From: Flavobacterium endoglycinae
GTDB lineage: Bacteria; Bacteroidota; Bacteroidia; Flavobacteriales; Flavobacteriaceae
Direction of reading: 5' to 3'
Length of the DNA: 64,000 bases
Assembly: GCF_017352115.1 (NCBI RefSeq)
Contig: NZ_CP071448.1
Location: 4,513,001 to 4,577,000, forward strand
Positions 35,112-44,600 of the stretch are shown here, piece after piece. Position numbers and translations under genes: made by a program. Below the pieces are notes generated by a model, which was not told the origin of the DNA, ran no database searches, and was given only the letters and a program-made list of their open reading frames with translations. How positions within the stretch are numbered: the stretch's first letter is position 1; each line of letters opens with the position of its first letter.

Positions 35112-36230
35112 ATGAAAAACGAATTTAAAAAAGGATTTTATTTTAAGTCGTACGAAGCCCCGTTTCAGTCTCCGTTTGAAAAACTATTTGGCATTTTCAA
35201 AGAGCTGATCACCCATACTTCGGGGGATTTTGATGAAGCGATCAATTGGCTTCGCGAGTTAGATAAAGAATACAAACTCACCGACGAGAACTACACAATC
35301 GATGATTTTATCGAAGATTTAAAAAAGAAAGGATACATAAAAGACGAAGTCAAACCCGATGGTTCAAACGGTTTAGGAATTACCGCTAAAACAGAACGTG
35401 CGATTCGACAACAAGCTTTAGATCAGATTTTTGGAAATTTAAAACGTTCTGGAAACGGAAATCACAAAACCAAACATGCCGGAAATGGCGACGAACATAC
35501 CGGAGAATTTCGTGAATTTAATTTTGGTGATGGTTTAGAACGTATCGCTTTAACCGAAAGTTTACGAAATGCTCAGATCAATAATGGTGTTGAAAGTTTC
35601 ATGCTTACCGAAAATGATTTGGTGGTTGAAGAAACGCAGCATAAAGCCCAAATGAGTACCGTTTTGATGATCGACATCAGTCATAGTATGATTTTATATG
35701 GCGAAGACCGAATTACACCAGCCAAAAAAGTAGCAATGGCTTTAGCGGAATTAATAACAACTCGTTATCCAAAAGATACACTTGATATTTTAGTCTTCGG
35801 AAACGATGCCTGGACAATTCCTATAAAAGATTTACCGTATTTGCAAGTTGGACCTTATCATACCAATACAGTTGCTGGATTACAGCTGGCAATGGATATT
35901 TTGCGTCGAAAACGTAATACCAACAAACAGATTTTTATGATTACCGATGGTAAACCAAGTTGTGTCCGTGAGCGTGATGGTTCTTATTATATGAATAGTA
36001 ACGGACTTGACGAATACATTGTCGATAAATGTTACACACAGGCACAGCAGGCTAGAAAACTGCATATTCCGATTACGACATTCATGATTGCCAGAGATCC
36101 TTATTTGCAGCGATTTGTAAATCATTTTACAGAAGCCAATCAAGGAAAAGCATTTTATACAGGATTAAAAGGTCTTGGTGAAATGATTTTTGAAGATTAT
36201 GAAACAAATAGGAAGAAGAGAGTTCGTTAA
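35112..36230 (+). CDS. VWA-domain protein partner of a MoxR-type ATPase
   Basis: The 372-residue soluble protein has an N-terminal helical region (1-110) and a disordered His/Gly-rich linker (about 115-135). A von Willebrand A domain (about 180-360) follows, with MIDAS motif DISHS at residues 188-192, T228-type and later D/G residues (MITDGKPS). It is directly followed by a MoxR-like AAA gene, the usual pairing in which the ATPase remodels a VWA-bound substrate or matures a metalloprotein. The substrate is not visible from context. Confidence 0.9.
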   Translation: MKNEFKKGFYFKSYEAPFQSPFEKLFGIFKELITHTSGDFDEAINWLRELDKEYKLTDENYTIDDFIEDLKKKGYIKDEVKPDGSNGLGITAKTERAIRQQALDQIFGNLKRSGNGNHKTKHAGNGDEHTGEFREFNFGDGLERIALTESLRNAQINNGVESFMLTENDLVVEETQHKAQMSTVLMIDISHSMILYGEDRITPAKKVAMALAELITTRYPKDTLDILVFGNDAWTIPIKDLPYLQVGPYHTNTVAGLQLAMDILRRKRNTNKQIFMITDGKPSCVRERDGSYYMNSNGLDEYIVDKCYTQAQQARKLHIPITTFMIARDPYLQRFVNHFTEANQGKAFYTGLKGLGEMIFEDYETNRKKRVR

Positions 36231-36287
36231 AGTGGTCAGTTATCAGTCGCAGTATTCAGTTTTTACTGTGCGCAATCTATATCATAG

Positions 36288-36307
36288 AGATGCACTGCAG
36301 TGCGTCT
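36288..36307. repeat. Palindromic interspersed repeat
   Basis: A perfect palindrome GCACTGCAGTGC (36292-36303) is extended by AGA/TCT flanks to about 20 bases. It is of the GCACTGCAGTGC kind widely scattered in Flavobacterium genomes (memory). It lies between the VWA and MoxR genes. Confidence 0.6.
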
Positions 36308-36380
36308 ACACAAAGTGATGACACAAAATTGTCAATCAACATCAACATCAAAAACAATTCAAATTATATATTTCAATAAA

Positions 36381-37844
36381 ATGGAAATAAACAATATAAA
36401 AACATTAGGGCAGTTAAAAGCTGCAGGATATAAAAGCATAAGTATAAAAGACGAATTACGAAATAATCTTCGTGAGAAAATTAAAACGGGAAAGCCTGTT
36501 TTTGAAGGCGTTCACGGTTTTGAAAATACAGTAATTCCAGAATTAGAACGTGCGATTCTTTCTCGTCACAACATTAATTTATTAGGATTGCGCGGACAAG
36601 CAAAAACTCGTTTGGCGCGTAAAATGATAGAATTATTAGATGAATACATTCCGTTTGTAACAGGTTCAGAAATTAATGATGATCCGTTGAAACCAATTTC
36701 ACGTTTTGCTAAAGACATTATTGAAGAAAAAGGCGATGATACTCCAATTTCATGGTTACACAGAAGCGAACGTTTCTTCGAAAAACTGGCCACTCCAGAC
36801 GTTACAGTTGCGGATTTAATTGGAGATGTTGACCCAATAAAAGCGGCGAATTTAAAATTATCGTATGCAGATGATCGTGTTATTCACTTCGGAATGATTC
36901 CACGAGCAAACAGATGTATCTTCGTAATCAACGAATTACCAGATTTACAAGCGAGAATTCAAGTAGCATTGTTTAATATTTTACAGGAAGGCGATATACA
37001 AATTCGTGGTTTTAAATTAAGAATGCCATTAGATATGCAGTTTGTTTTCACAGCAAATCCAGAAGATTATACCAACAGAGGAAGTATTGTAACACCTTTA
37101 AAAGATAGAATTGGTTCGCAAATTCTAACCCATTATCCTGAAACAGTTGCCATTGCAAGAACGATTACCGAGCAGGAAGCAAAACTAGATCAGAATCAAA
37201 GTGATGTAGTATATGTTCCAGGTTTGGCGAGAGATATTTTAGAACAAATTAGTTTTGAAGCGCGTGACAGCGAATACATTGATAATAAAAGCGGTGTAAG
37301 TGCCAGAATGAGTATTACGGCTTTTGAAAATTTAATCAGCACTGCTGAACGCCGAGCTTTAAAATCAGGAGCCGATAAAACGAATCTGCGTTTGTCTGAT
37401 TTTATGGGAATTATTCCAGCCATTACCGGAAAAGTAGAATTAGTTTATGAAGGAGAACAGGAGGGAGCAGCCGTTGTGGCACAACATTTAATTGGCTCTG
37501 CCATTAGAACTTTATTCCCTAATTATTTTCCTAAAATTGAAAAATTAGAAAAACAGGGAGAGAAAACACCTTACTCAGATTTGATTGAATGGTTTTTTGC
37601 AGAAAGCGGTTTTGAATTATTAGACGATGCTTCAGATACTGAGTATCAGAGTATTTTAGACGAAGTAACACCTCTTGATGCTCTGATAAAAAAATACCAG
37701 CCTGAATTGGATAAAAAAGACCAATATTTTGTAAAAGAATTTATTTTATGGGCTTTAGTCGAATACAATAAACTAAGCAAAGATCGTTTTGCAACTGGGC
37801 ACCAGTTTAAGGATATGTACGGAAGTTATATCAGCAAACTTTAA
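36381..37844 (+). CDS. MoxR-type AAA ATPase (magnesium-chelatase-like)
   Basis: The protein has 487 residues from ATG 36381. Earlier in-frame starts run back through a palindromic repeat and are rejected. It has Walker A GLRGQAKT (69-76) and Walker B CIFVINELPDL. Sensor and arginine-finger regions follow (FTANPEDYTNRGSIVTPLKDRIG), as in ChlI/MoxR proteins. It pairs with the VWA protein upstream to form a chaperone-like complex. It is intact, with a C-terminal helical lid. Confidence 0.9.
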   Translation: MEINNIKTLGQLKAAGYKSISIKDELRNNLREKIKTGKPVFEGVHGFENTVIPELERAILSRHNINLLGLRGQAKTRLARKMIELLDEYIPFVTGSEINDDPLKPISRFAKDIIEEKGDDTPISWLHRSERFFEKLATPDVTVADLIGDVDPIKAANLKLSYADDRVIHFGMIPRANRCIFVINELPDLQARIQVALFNILQEGDIQIRGFKLRMPLDMQFVFTANPEDYTNRGSIVTPLKDRIGSQILTHYPETVAIARTITEQEAKLDQNQSDVVYVPGLARDILEQISFEARDSEYIDNKSGVSARMSITAFENLISTAERRALKSGADKTNLRLSDFMGIIPAITGKVELVYEGEQEGAAVVAQHLIGSAIRTLFPNYFPKIEKLEKQGEKTPYSDLIEWFFAESGFELLDDASDTEYQSILDEVTPLDALIKKYQPELDKKDQYFVKEFILWALVEYNKLSKDRFATGHQFKDMYGSYISKL

Positions 37845-37871
37845 AGATTTTTCTTTAGAATTTAATCTGGT

Positions 37872-37900
37872 CTAGCCGGTTTTTTAAAACTGGCTGGGCC
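37872..37900 (+). terminator. Terminator after the MoxR gene
   Basis: An imperfect hairpin (TAGCCGGTTTT ... AAAACTGGCT, about 37874-37893) lies 28 bases after the stop and precedes the DMT transporter gene. The T-run is short, so the call is tentative. Confidence 0.5.
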
Positions 37901-37945
37901 TTTTCAATTTAGAATAATTTACTTTTACCTTCCAAAATATAAATT

Positions 37946-38797
37946 ATGTTGTTTCTTATTTTAAGTGTATTGTGCAGTGTAACTGTAGGTGTAATTTTCA
38001 AGATTACCCGTAAGTATAATTCCAATCCTATTCAAATTGTTGCGTTTAATTATGTTACTGCCATTCTACTTTGTTATTTCACATTCAAGCCTGATTTAAA
38101 TGAAGTTCATGCAGATGCTCCTTGGAATATTTATATCGCAATTGGAGTTTTATTGCCCATATTATTTTTAATACTGGCCGCTTCCATCAAACATATGGGA
38201 ATCGTAAAAACCGATGCTGCCCAGCGATTGTCATTATTTATTCCAATACTGGCTGCTTGGCTTGTTTTTAAAGAAGAATTCAATACTTATAAAGTAATCG
38301 GGCTGATTATAGGTTTTACAGCACTCTTATTTATTTTAAGAAAAAAGACCAGCAACGAAGAAAATAAATGGATATATCCAGCGGCAGTTTTATTGGGTTT
38401 TGGAATCATTGATATTCTTTTTAAACAAATCGCCCTTTATACCACATTGCCGTATACAACCTCTCTATTTATCGTTTTTGATATTTCACTAGCTGTTGCT
38501 CTTTTTATTGTAGTTTATGATGTGGCCTTTAAAAAAGTAAAATTAGACTATAAAAACCTGCTGTTTGGAGCTTTAGTTGGAATTTTTAATTTTGGGAATA
38601 TTCTGTTTTATTTAAAAGCACACAAAGCATTTTCTGAGAATCCATCAACTGTTTTTGCAGGAATGAATATGGGAGTTATTATTTTAGGAAGCCTTGTCGG
38701 TCTTCTTTTCTTTAAAGAAAAACTCTCCAAAACTAATTTAATAGGACTTATTTTAGCACTAATTTCAATTATTTTTATTGTTAGATCACAATTTTAA
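37946..38797 (+). CDS. EamA/DMT-superfamily transporter
   Basis: The 283-residue protein has ten predicted membrane segments in two five-helix EamA repeats. Residues FFKEKLSKTNLIGLILALISIIFIV form the closing helix, with KEEF-type loops at the repeat ends (VFKEEFNTYKVIGL). It is a drug/metabolite-transporter-type permease. The substrate is unknown. It is monocistronic between two unrelated units. Confidence 0.85.
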   Translation: MLFLILSVLCSVTVGVIFKITRKYNSNPIQIVAFNYVTAILLCYFTFKPDLNEVHADAPWNIYIAIGVLLPILFLILAASIKHMGIVKTDAAQRLSLFIPILAAWLVFKEEFNTYKVIGLIIGFTALLFILRKKTSNEENKWIYPAAVLLGFGIIDILFKQIALYTTLPYTTSLFIVFDISLAVALFIVVYDVAFKKVKLDYKNLLFGALVGIFNFGNILFYLKAHKAFSENPSTVFAGMNMGVIILGSLVGLLFFKEKLSKTNLIGLILALISIIFIVRSQF

Positions 38798-38906
38798 TGC
38801 ATTTAATACATTTGTAAAACGTTAATTTACAGTTGTTTTTTGAATTAAATAAATTTTTTTGAAAATAAACTCGACTAATTCTATAGAATTTATAAATTAA
38901 TTTTTA

Positions 38907-38914
38907 TAAATTTG
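38907..38914 (+). promoter_or_regulatory. -7 box of the leader-peptide/dehydrogenase unit
   Basis: TAAATTTG (38907-38914) matches TAnnTTTG and lies 8 bases before the first mini-ORF's ATG (38923). The leader peptide would therefore be at the very 5' end of the mRNA. No good -33 box is at the expected distance. Confidence 0.45.
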
Positions 38915-38922
38915 TCACAACA

Positions 38923-39009
38923 ATGAAAAACTATAGTCTAAATATCATCCCGTTTATGTGCAGTTTGACGATGTGCTGCATGTCGACCCGTGCGATGAAA
39001 TGGCGTTAA
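38923..39009 (+). CDS. Cys/Met-rich 28-residue leader peptide
   Basis: This short frame runs from 38923 to TAA at 39007. It ends with MCSLTMCCMSTRAMKWR, with three Cys and five Met among ~17 residues. A terminator follows 35 bases later. Its position right after a -7 box and before a terminator is the classic layout of an attenuation leader. The regulated amino acid would be Cys or Met (inference). Confidence 0.5.
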   Translation: MKNYSLNIIPFMCSLTMCCMSTRAMKWR

Positions 39010-39043
39010 TAGAGAAAGTACTTGTTAGTTATTTTTTTTTTTT

Positions 39044-39076
39044 AGCCTTTCATGCACCAATGAAAGGCTTTTTTTT
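39044..39076 (+). terminator. Terminator or attenuator between the two mini-ORFs
   Basis: AGCCTTTCAT (39044-39053) pairs with ATGAAAGGCT (39060-39069), with a 6-nt loop and then eight T. A T-rich tract also precedes it. It stands between the first leader peptide and the dehydrogenase gene. Confidence 0.85.
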
Positions 39077-39102
39077 AAAACCATTTTAAAATCGATATAA
39101 AA

Positions 39103-39183
39103 ATGAGATCAAATAGAAACATACAAAGTAAGATGCAGTGCTGTCTAATGAAGATTCCGTGTTGCATGTGTTGTTGCCGTTGA
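39103..39183 (+). CDS. Second Cys-rich 26-residue mini-ORF
   Basis: This frame runs from 39103 to TGA at 39181. It ends with IPCCMCCCR and contains seven Cys in 26 codons, an extreme composition for an AT-rich genome. It is located after the terminator and 62 bases before the dehydrogenase ATG. It could be a second attenuation leader that also controls translation of the dehydrogenase gene. Confidence 0.5.
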   Translation: MRSNRNIQSKMQCCLMKIPCCMCCCR

Positions 39184-39245
39184 TTATTGAGAGAACATTT
39201 TTAGAACCCAAATCTATAAACCAAAATTTTAAAAGATAAAAAACT

Positions 39246-40532
39246 ATGAGTGCAGAAATTATAAAGCAAAATCCGTTTCAATCTATGATTGATCGTTTTA
39301 ATATAGCAGCCGATATTCTTAATTTAGAAGAATCAATCAGACAAAAGCTGCAGCGACCAGAAAAACAAATTGTGGTCAATTTTTCTATTACTTTAGATAA
39401 CGGAACCGAAAAAAACTTCGAAGGATATCGTGTTATTCACAATACAGCTTTAGGACCATCAAAAGGCGGGATTCGATATGATAATTCCGTGAATCTGGAT
39501 GAAGTAAAAGCTCTTGCTGCCTGGATGACCTGGAAATCAGCTGTAACCGGAATTCCGTTTGGTGGCGCAAAAGGTGGTATTATATGCGATCCGAGAACAC
39601 TCTCTAAAACGGAATTAGAAAGAATTACAAGAGCCTATACAAAAGCTTTAGCTGATATTTTTGGTCCTGAAAAAGATGTTCCAGCTCCAGATATGGGAAC
39701 CGGTCCAGATGAAATGGGCTGGCTGATGGATGAATTTTCATTAGTTCATGGGAAAACCATTCACGCGGTAGTGACTGGAAAACATTTGCATTCTGGAGGT
39801 TCATTGGGTAGAGTAGAAGCAACAGGAAGAGGAGTGAGCATAATCAGTCTATTAGCTTTAGAAAAATTAAAAATCAGACCGGCACGCTCTACAGCTGCCA
39901 TTCAAGGATTTGGAAATGTAGGACTTCATTCGGCTTTATTTTTATATGAAAAAGGAGTGAAAATTGTAGCAGTAAGTGATGTTTCTGAAGCATTCTACAA
40001 TCCTGATGGAATCAATATTCCCGAATTGATTTTGTATTACAATTTGAATAACAAAACCATTAAAGGATATCCCAATTCAGTTGCTATTAAACACGATGAG
40101 CTGCTTTTTTTAGAAGTCGATCTGCTTATTCCTGCAGCCAAGGAAGATGTGATTACACAGAAAAATGCGAATGATATTCGCGCTAGAATCATTGTAGAAG
40201 CGGCAAATGGGCCAGTTTCTTCTGATGCAGATAAAATTCTACATGAAAAGAATGTTTTAGTGGTACCAGATATTTTAGCGAATGCGGGAGGTGTAACCGT
40301 TTCGTATTTTGAATGGCTTCAGAATTCGTTGTTAGAATCTTGGAGAATTCACCAGATTAACAAACGTCTGGAAGACATTTTGGAGAAAGGTTTCGAAACC
40401 GTATTTAGAACTGCCGCGAAATACAGCGTAACGCCAAGAATTGCGGCTTACATTATTGCCCTGAAAAAAGTTTCCGAAACACAATCCGTTAAAGAAGTGG
40501 CTTTAGAAGCCGAAAAGTTTAAACAGAATTAA
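39246..40532 (+). CDS. Glu/Leu/Phe/Val dehydrogenase family protein
   Basis: The 428-residue enzyme has the catalytic Lys109 in PFGGAKGG, the PAPDMGTG segment at ~147 and a Rossmann motif GFGNVGLHSA near residue 220. The length and the PSKGGIRYDN substrate loop are those of hexameric NAD-type glutamate dehydrogenases. Related leucine dehydrogenases are shorter. It interconverts glutamate and 2-oxoglutarate plus ammonia (family knowledge). Two Cys-rich mini-ORFs and a terminator precede it, suggesting amino-acid-dependent control. Confidence 0.9.
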   Translation: MSAEIIKQNPFQSMIDRFNIAADILNLEESIRQKLQRPEKQIVVNFSITLDNGTEKNFEGYRVIHNTALGPSKGGIRYDNSVNLDEVKALAAWMTWKSAVTGIPFGGAKGGIICDPRTLSKTELERITRAYTKALADIFGPEKDVPAPDMGTGPDEMGWLMDEFSLVHGKTIHAVVTGKHLHSGGSLGRVEATGRGVSIISLLALEKLKIRPARSTAAIQGFGNVGLHSALFLYEKGVKIVAVSDVSEAFYNPDGINIPELILYYNLNNKTIKGYPNSVAIKHDELLFLEVDLLIPAAKEDVITQKNANDIRARIIVEAANGPVSSDADKILHEKNVLVVPDILANAGGVTVSYFEWLQNSLLESWRIHQINKRLEDILEKGFETVFRTAAKYSVTPRIAAYIIALKKVSETQSVKEVALEAEKFKQN

Positions 40533-40654
40533 TAATTATATATCCTCAATCAAGATGATTTTCATTGGTCATAAAAGGTGTTTATGCATTCTTTTTTGGC
40601 TGATGAAAATGTCTTTTTTAAACACTGTCAATTAATATAAAGTAATCTTTAAAA

Positions 40655-41878
40655 ATGAAAAACATTAATTTTCTAGCCTTTGCAATGCCCGCTTTCTTTC
40701 TTTTTCTATTTCTGGAATACAAGCTGGCCCAACGAAAAAAGAGACCTGAAATTTTTAATTATGAAAGCTCTGTTTCTAATATCAGTATTGGAATAGCAGA
40801 GCGATTGATTAACTTGTTTATCGCTGCAAGTTTTTATCAATTGTATTATTTGATTTATGATGACTACCGAATTTTCGATATTCCGAGTGGTGTTTTGGTT
40901 TGGATTGCCTTGATTCTCGCCACAGATTTTGTCTGGTATTGGTATCATAGATTAGGGCATGAAGTCAATTTTTTCTGGGCGGCACATATTGTGCATCATC
41001 ACAGTGAAGAATTTAATTTTACGGCCGCAGCCAGAATTACTACTTTTCAAGCCATAATCCGAACGGGATTTTGGTGTGTCTTACCTCTTGTTGGTTTTCA
41101 TCCTTCAATGGTTATTACCATGCTTATTGTTCACGGTGCCTATTCGTTTTTCACTCATACACAAATCATCGGCAGAATTAAATGGCTCGAATATGTCTTT
41201 GTAACGCCTTCTGTTCATGGTGTTCATCATGCTTCTGATGAAAAATATCTCGATAAAAACTATGGAGATATGTTTACATTTTGGGATCGCCTTTTTGGAA
41301 CTTTTCAAGCAGAAGAAGAAAAACCAAAATATGGATTGACACATCCGTTAAAAACGTACAGTTTCCTTTGGCAGCATTTTCATTACTATTTTGAAATTTA
41401 CGAATTATGGAAACGTTCAAAAGGTTTTAAAGCCAGATGGAAAGCTGTTTTTGGAAGTCCTGCCGATATGGATCAGGATATTCGCCCCATTCTAGAAAAA
41501 CGTTTCCTTCAAGATAAAAGTAATCCGCATCAAAGACTCCGTTTTCGAAATTACCTTTACATACAATTGGGAATCTCTACTTTACTGCTTACTGTTTTTA
41601 CCTATTATTTTGATGCATTGAATGCGTTTGATAAAATTTTTGTACTCTGCTTAATCATTATTACATTAATTAATTGTGGCGCTATTTTAGAACAACGAAA
41701 ATGGATTTATTATCTGGAATACGCACGTTTGTATATGATTGCGATTTTTTTCCTGTATGAAGAAAATCTAATTATGTTCTTCTTTATTCCGTTAGCAGTA
41801 ATGATTTTTGCAGAACAATTATTCTCATTAAGTAGATATTATCAAAATATGATTTTACAATTAGAGAGATCAGAATGA
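40655..41878 (+). CDS. Sterol desaturase/fatty acid hydroxylase family membrane protein
   Basis: The 407-residue protein has eight or so membrane segments. Conserved di-iron histidine motifs are HRLGH, HIVHHHSEE and HGVHHASDE, characteristic of the superfamily. It inserts oxygen into, or cleaves, lipid C-H bonds in the inner membrane. The C-terminal ~130 residues add extra membrane helices. The exact lipid substrate is unknown. It has no close operon partner. Confidence 0.9.
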   Translation: MKNINFLAFAMPAFFLFLFLEYKLAQRKKRPEIFNYESSVSNISIGIAERLINLFIAASFYQLYYLIYDDYRIFDIPSGVLVWIALILATDFVWYWYHRLGHEVNFFWAAHIVHHHSEEFNFTAAARITTFQAIIRTGFWCVLPLVGFHPSMVITMLIVHGAYSFFTHTQIIGRIKWLEYVFVTPSVHGVHHASDEKYLDKNYGDMFTFWDRLFGTFQAEEEKPKYGLTHPLKTYSFLWQHFHYYFEIYELWKRSKGFKARWKAVFGSPADMDQDIRPILEKRFLQDKSNPHQRLRFRNYLYIQLGISTLLLTVFTYYFDALNAFDKIFVLCLIIITLINCGAILEQRKWIYYLEYARLYMIAIFFLYEENLIMFFFIPLAVMIFAEQLFSLSRYYQNMILQLERSE

Positions 41879-41962
41879 TATTTTAATATTCAAATCGTTT
41901 TTTTTTCTGCAAGGTTTCCAAAACATTGTAGGTCTTTCATTTAGTATTTTTACAAAAATATA

Positions 41963-41989
41963 CCTGCAAGGTTTCCAAAACCTTGCAGG
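41963..41989. repeat. Hairpin repeat (CCTGCAAGG ... CCTTGCAGG)
   Basis: CCTGCAAGG (41963-41971) and CCTTGCAGG (41981-41989) form a perfect stem. A degenerate copy (CTGCAAGGTTTCCAAAAC...) lies at 41907-41932. It directly follows the stop of the minus-strand DUF6377 gene, so it may also end that transcript. Confidence 0.8.
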
Positions 41990-41999
41990 AATTGGGTAA

Positions 42000-43598
42000 T
42001 TATATGGTTTTAATCGCCATAATTTTTTCTTCAAAAGTATCTTTATAATCGGATTTGCTTTTAATTCTCGTTTTATAGGTGTAGATGGTAGCTACAGAAA
42101 GTTCTAGAAATTCTGCCATTTGACTGCTGTCCTGAATTCCTAATCGATATAAAGCGAAAATGCGAAGTTCAGTATTTAAAAGTTCGCCTTTCTTAACTAT
42201 AGATTTATGATCGTTGGGAAATAAATTATTAAAATCCGTTACAAAAGTGGGAAACAATTTAAGGAAGATCTCATCAAATTGATGGAACAGGTTTTCTCTT
42301 TCTTCTTTTACATTATAACGTTTCAAACTCGCAATCACTTCATCGGTTTTTTTGGTAATTATTTTATGAAGTGTGCTTTTCTGAATATGGTCAATTTTAT
42401 TAATAAAAGCCGAAGTAGCTTTAATAAAATACGTAATATATTCTTCTTTAATCGCATTGGCTTCACTCAGACTTACATTCATTTCCTGTAACTGCGCATA
42501 AGAGGAAGCCATTATTTTTCTGGCTTTATTTCTTTCCTTCAATTGCTTGAAAATAATAATCGAGAACAAAATGATTATCAAAGTCAAGATTGTCAGTAAA
42601 ATGATGATTTTTTCCAGTTTGTCATTCTTCTCTTTTACATTATTCAGCTGTGCTTTTTCGATAATCGGAAGTATGGATGAAATTTCGATTTTGCGATGTC
42701 TGGCGTTGTAAAAAGTAGCATCATCCATTGCAATATTAATGTATTCATTTGCTTTGTCGAGATAGCCCATTTTAAAAAGCTCATTTGCCAGATTACGAAG
42801 CGCTACGGTTTCTTTAGTCGCATTTTTCACATCGGCAATTGCCGCCAAAGCCAAATAATGAATCGCTTTTTTGGTGTAACCTCTTTCCGAATAAATATAA
42901 CCCAGACTCGAAGTTGCGATTCCGTAATAATCAGGCGGCAGATTGTAATTGTTAATCCAATAACTAAAAGCGAATTCAGCGCCGCGCCAGTCTTGTTGTT
43001 TAAGACGTTTTAAACTTTCGGCAGCCCAATATTCATTGGTATTTGTTCCAATTAATTCTAAAGCTTTTTTTAAGAAATGATTTCCCTGCTGTACATAATG
43101 AATATTAAAACGCTGGTCACGATTGTAATCGGCTAAATCATAATAAGCGCGGGCTTTAATGTTGTAGTATTCAAATTTGTTTTTTAGATCCAGCTTTTGA
43201 TCATCAATAACATCTAATGTATCAATGGCTTCTTTAAAAAGTCCGGAAGAAAGAAGCACAAAACCCTCTTTGATTCGGCTTTTAGATAAATACTTGGGAT
43301 CTTTTAAAACTTTGGCTTTGATTTTCGATTGTTCTAAATAATAATAGGCCGAATCGTATTTGAAAGATTTATATTCTTCAAACAGCGACATATAAGTATG
43401 ATACAATTCTTCATTATTTTGACTAACGGTATATTTTGAAACATTTTTCTTTAAAGTTTCAATTTTGCGATATTTCTGTTTTAAGTAAACTTCTTTTTTG
43501 AGCAGTACATTATCTAATTCTTCAAGAATCGGATTGGTCTCTTTCGCAGTTAGAGAAAAACCCGCAATTAAAAAATATAGAACAAATATTTTTTGCAT
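42000..43598 (-). CDS. DUF6377-type TPR regulator with C-terminal HTH
   Basis: The 532-residue protein has a signal peptide, a TPR-like region (about 50-320) and a membrane segment (about 330-350). A cytoplasmic DUF6377 region follows, ending in a LuxR-like HTH (LGIQDSSQMAEFLELSVATIYTYKTRIKSKS). The layout is that of membrane-bound one-component activators of SusCD loci. It lies divergent from the PUL, 470 bases away, so it is very probably its regulator. The inducer would be sensed in the periplasm. Confidence 0.88.
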   Translation of the reverse strand: MQKIFVLYFLIAGFSLTAKETNPILEELDNVLLKKEVYLKQKYRKIETLKKNVSKYTVSQNNEELYHTYMSLFEEYKSFKYDSAYYYLEQSKIKAKVLKDPKYLSKSRIKEGFVLLSSGLFKEAIDTLDVIDDQKLDLKNKFEYYNIKARAYYDLADYNRDQRFNIHYVQQGNHFLKKALELIGTNTNEYWAAESLKRLKQQDWRGAEFAFSYWINNYNLPPDYYGIATSSLGYIYSERGYTKKAIHYLALAAIADVKNATKETVALRNLANELFKMGYLDKANEYINIAMDDATFYNARHRKIEISSILPIIEKAQLNNVKEKNDKLEKIIILLTILTLIIILFSIIIFKQLKERNKARKIMASSYAQLQEMNVSLSEANAIKEEYITYFIKATSAFINKIDHIQKSTLHKIITKKTDEVIASLKRYNVKEERENLFHQFDEIFLKLFPTFVTDFNNLFPNDHKSIVKKGELLNTELRIFALYRLGIQDSSQMAEFLELSVATIYTYKTRIKSKSDYKDTFEEKIMAIKTI

Positions 43599-44071
43599 GG
43601 TTTCGATTTGGTTTTAAGGTAAGATAGTTATGGTTTTGAGTTAATTCGTCTAAATTAAAAATTAATTTAAAAACTAATGGTCAGCAGTTTTTGAAATCAG
43701 GAATTTACTTTTGAGAATAGTAATAAAAGCATTTTATAAGGCTGTAAAAGGCTGTTATTTGTTAAAAGTACTTTAATATTTTGCAATTATACAATAAAAA
43801 GCAATTATATATATGTATACCGAAAAAATATTCACATAAAATTACCATATTGTCATATTTACCATTATTTTACAGGCTGTTTTAGTCTAAACATGACCTT
43901 GATTTTTTTAAATACAAAAATATTTTAAAATATTGATTTGTAATAATTTATGTTTTAAAACGGGTCGATTATATCTTGATTTTTCACAGACATTTTTTTT
44001 TAGAATTATTTAAGAGATAGTTTCGTATCGTCCTTTTGATAGGATGGAAAACTAACAAAAACCAAAAATTT
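43599..44071. promoter_or_regulatory. Divergent regulatory region of the PUL
   Basis: This 473-base gap between the DUF6377 regulator and the first PUL gene is AT-rich. It holds a perfect 16-nt palindrome, AATATTTTAAAATATT, at 43919-43934, about 140 bases before the first PUL start. That is a plausible operator. No confident -7 box is seen. Confidence 0.45.
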
Positions 44072-44593
44072 ATGAGAAGTAAAAGTTATTATTGGTTAGC
44101 TCTTTTTATGTGTTTTTTTGCAGTTAGCTGCGACAATACAGAAGATGGAAGCTACGTAGATCCCATTACAATTTATGAGAAAGTAAATGGTAACTGGGGA
44201 CTAACAAATTTGAAAATGGTTGACGAATTTGCGAAGGCAAATAAGATCGAACCAAGCGAAGAAAACCTGAGTATGTATTTCAACTACGAGGATTTTAAAA
44301 TCCAATTTAATGTAGATGAAAAAAACAAACCTACTAGTTATGAAGTATCAGGAAATGTACCTCCTTTATTTGCTCCAAAAGGATACTGGCAGTTAAGCTC
44401 AGATTTTCAGCAGACCAATGCAAATCCTGTAAAAATCTACTTGTACAGCGATGCACAGAAAACTCAAAAAACAGACGAACTTAGAGTAACATCAGTTCCT
44501 GGAAAGAATGGCGAAATGGAATTCCAATTATCGCATGCTTCAGGCGGAACAACGTTTGTGACTTATGTATTTAAATTAAATGCTATTAACTAA
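44072..44593 (+). CDS. DUF5004-type lipoprotein of the PUL
   Basis: The protein has 173 residues from ATG 44072. Earlier in-frame starts lack a proper signal. It has a lipobox (AVSC, Cys20) and then a lipocalin-like body (VNGNWGLTNLKMVDEFAK ... LKAYWQL-type strands). DUF5004 proteins occur as surface accessory lipoproteins before SusC in PULs. It probably assists glycan binding. Transcription begins in the divergent region shared with the regulator. Confidence 0.8.
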   Translation: MRSKSYYWLALFMCFFAVSCDNTEDGSYVDPITIYEKVNGNWGLTNLKMVDEFAKANKIEPSEENLSMYFNYEDFKIQFNVDEKNKPTSYEVSGNVPPLFAPKGYWQLSSDFQQTNANPVKIYLYSDAQKTQKTDELRVTSVPGKNGEMEFQLSHASGGTTFVTYVFKLNAIN

Positions 44594-44600
44594 AAGTAAT

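Noticed and set aside
36300..36380. N-terminal extension of the MoxR-type ATPase
   Set aside because: The extra codons cross a palindromic repeat and low-complexity sequence. ATG 36381 gives the normal family start.
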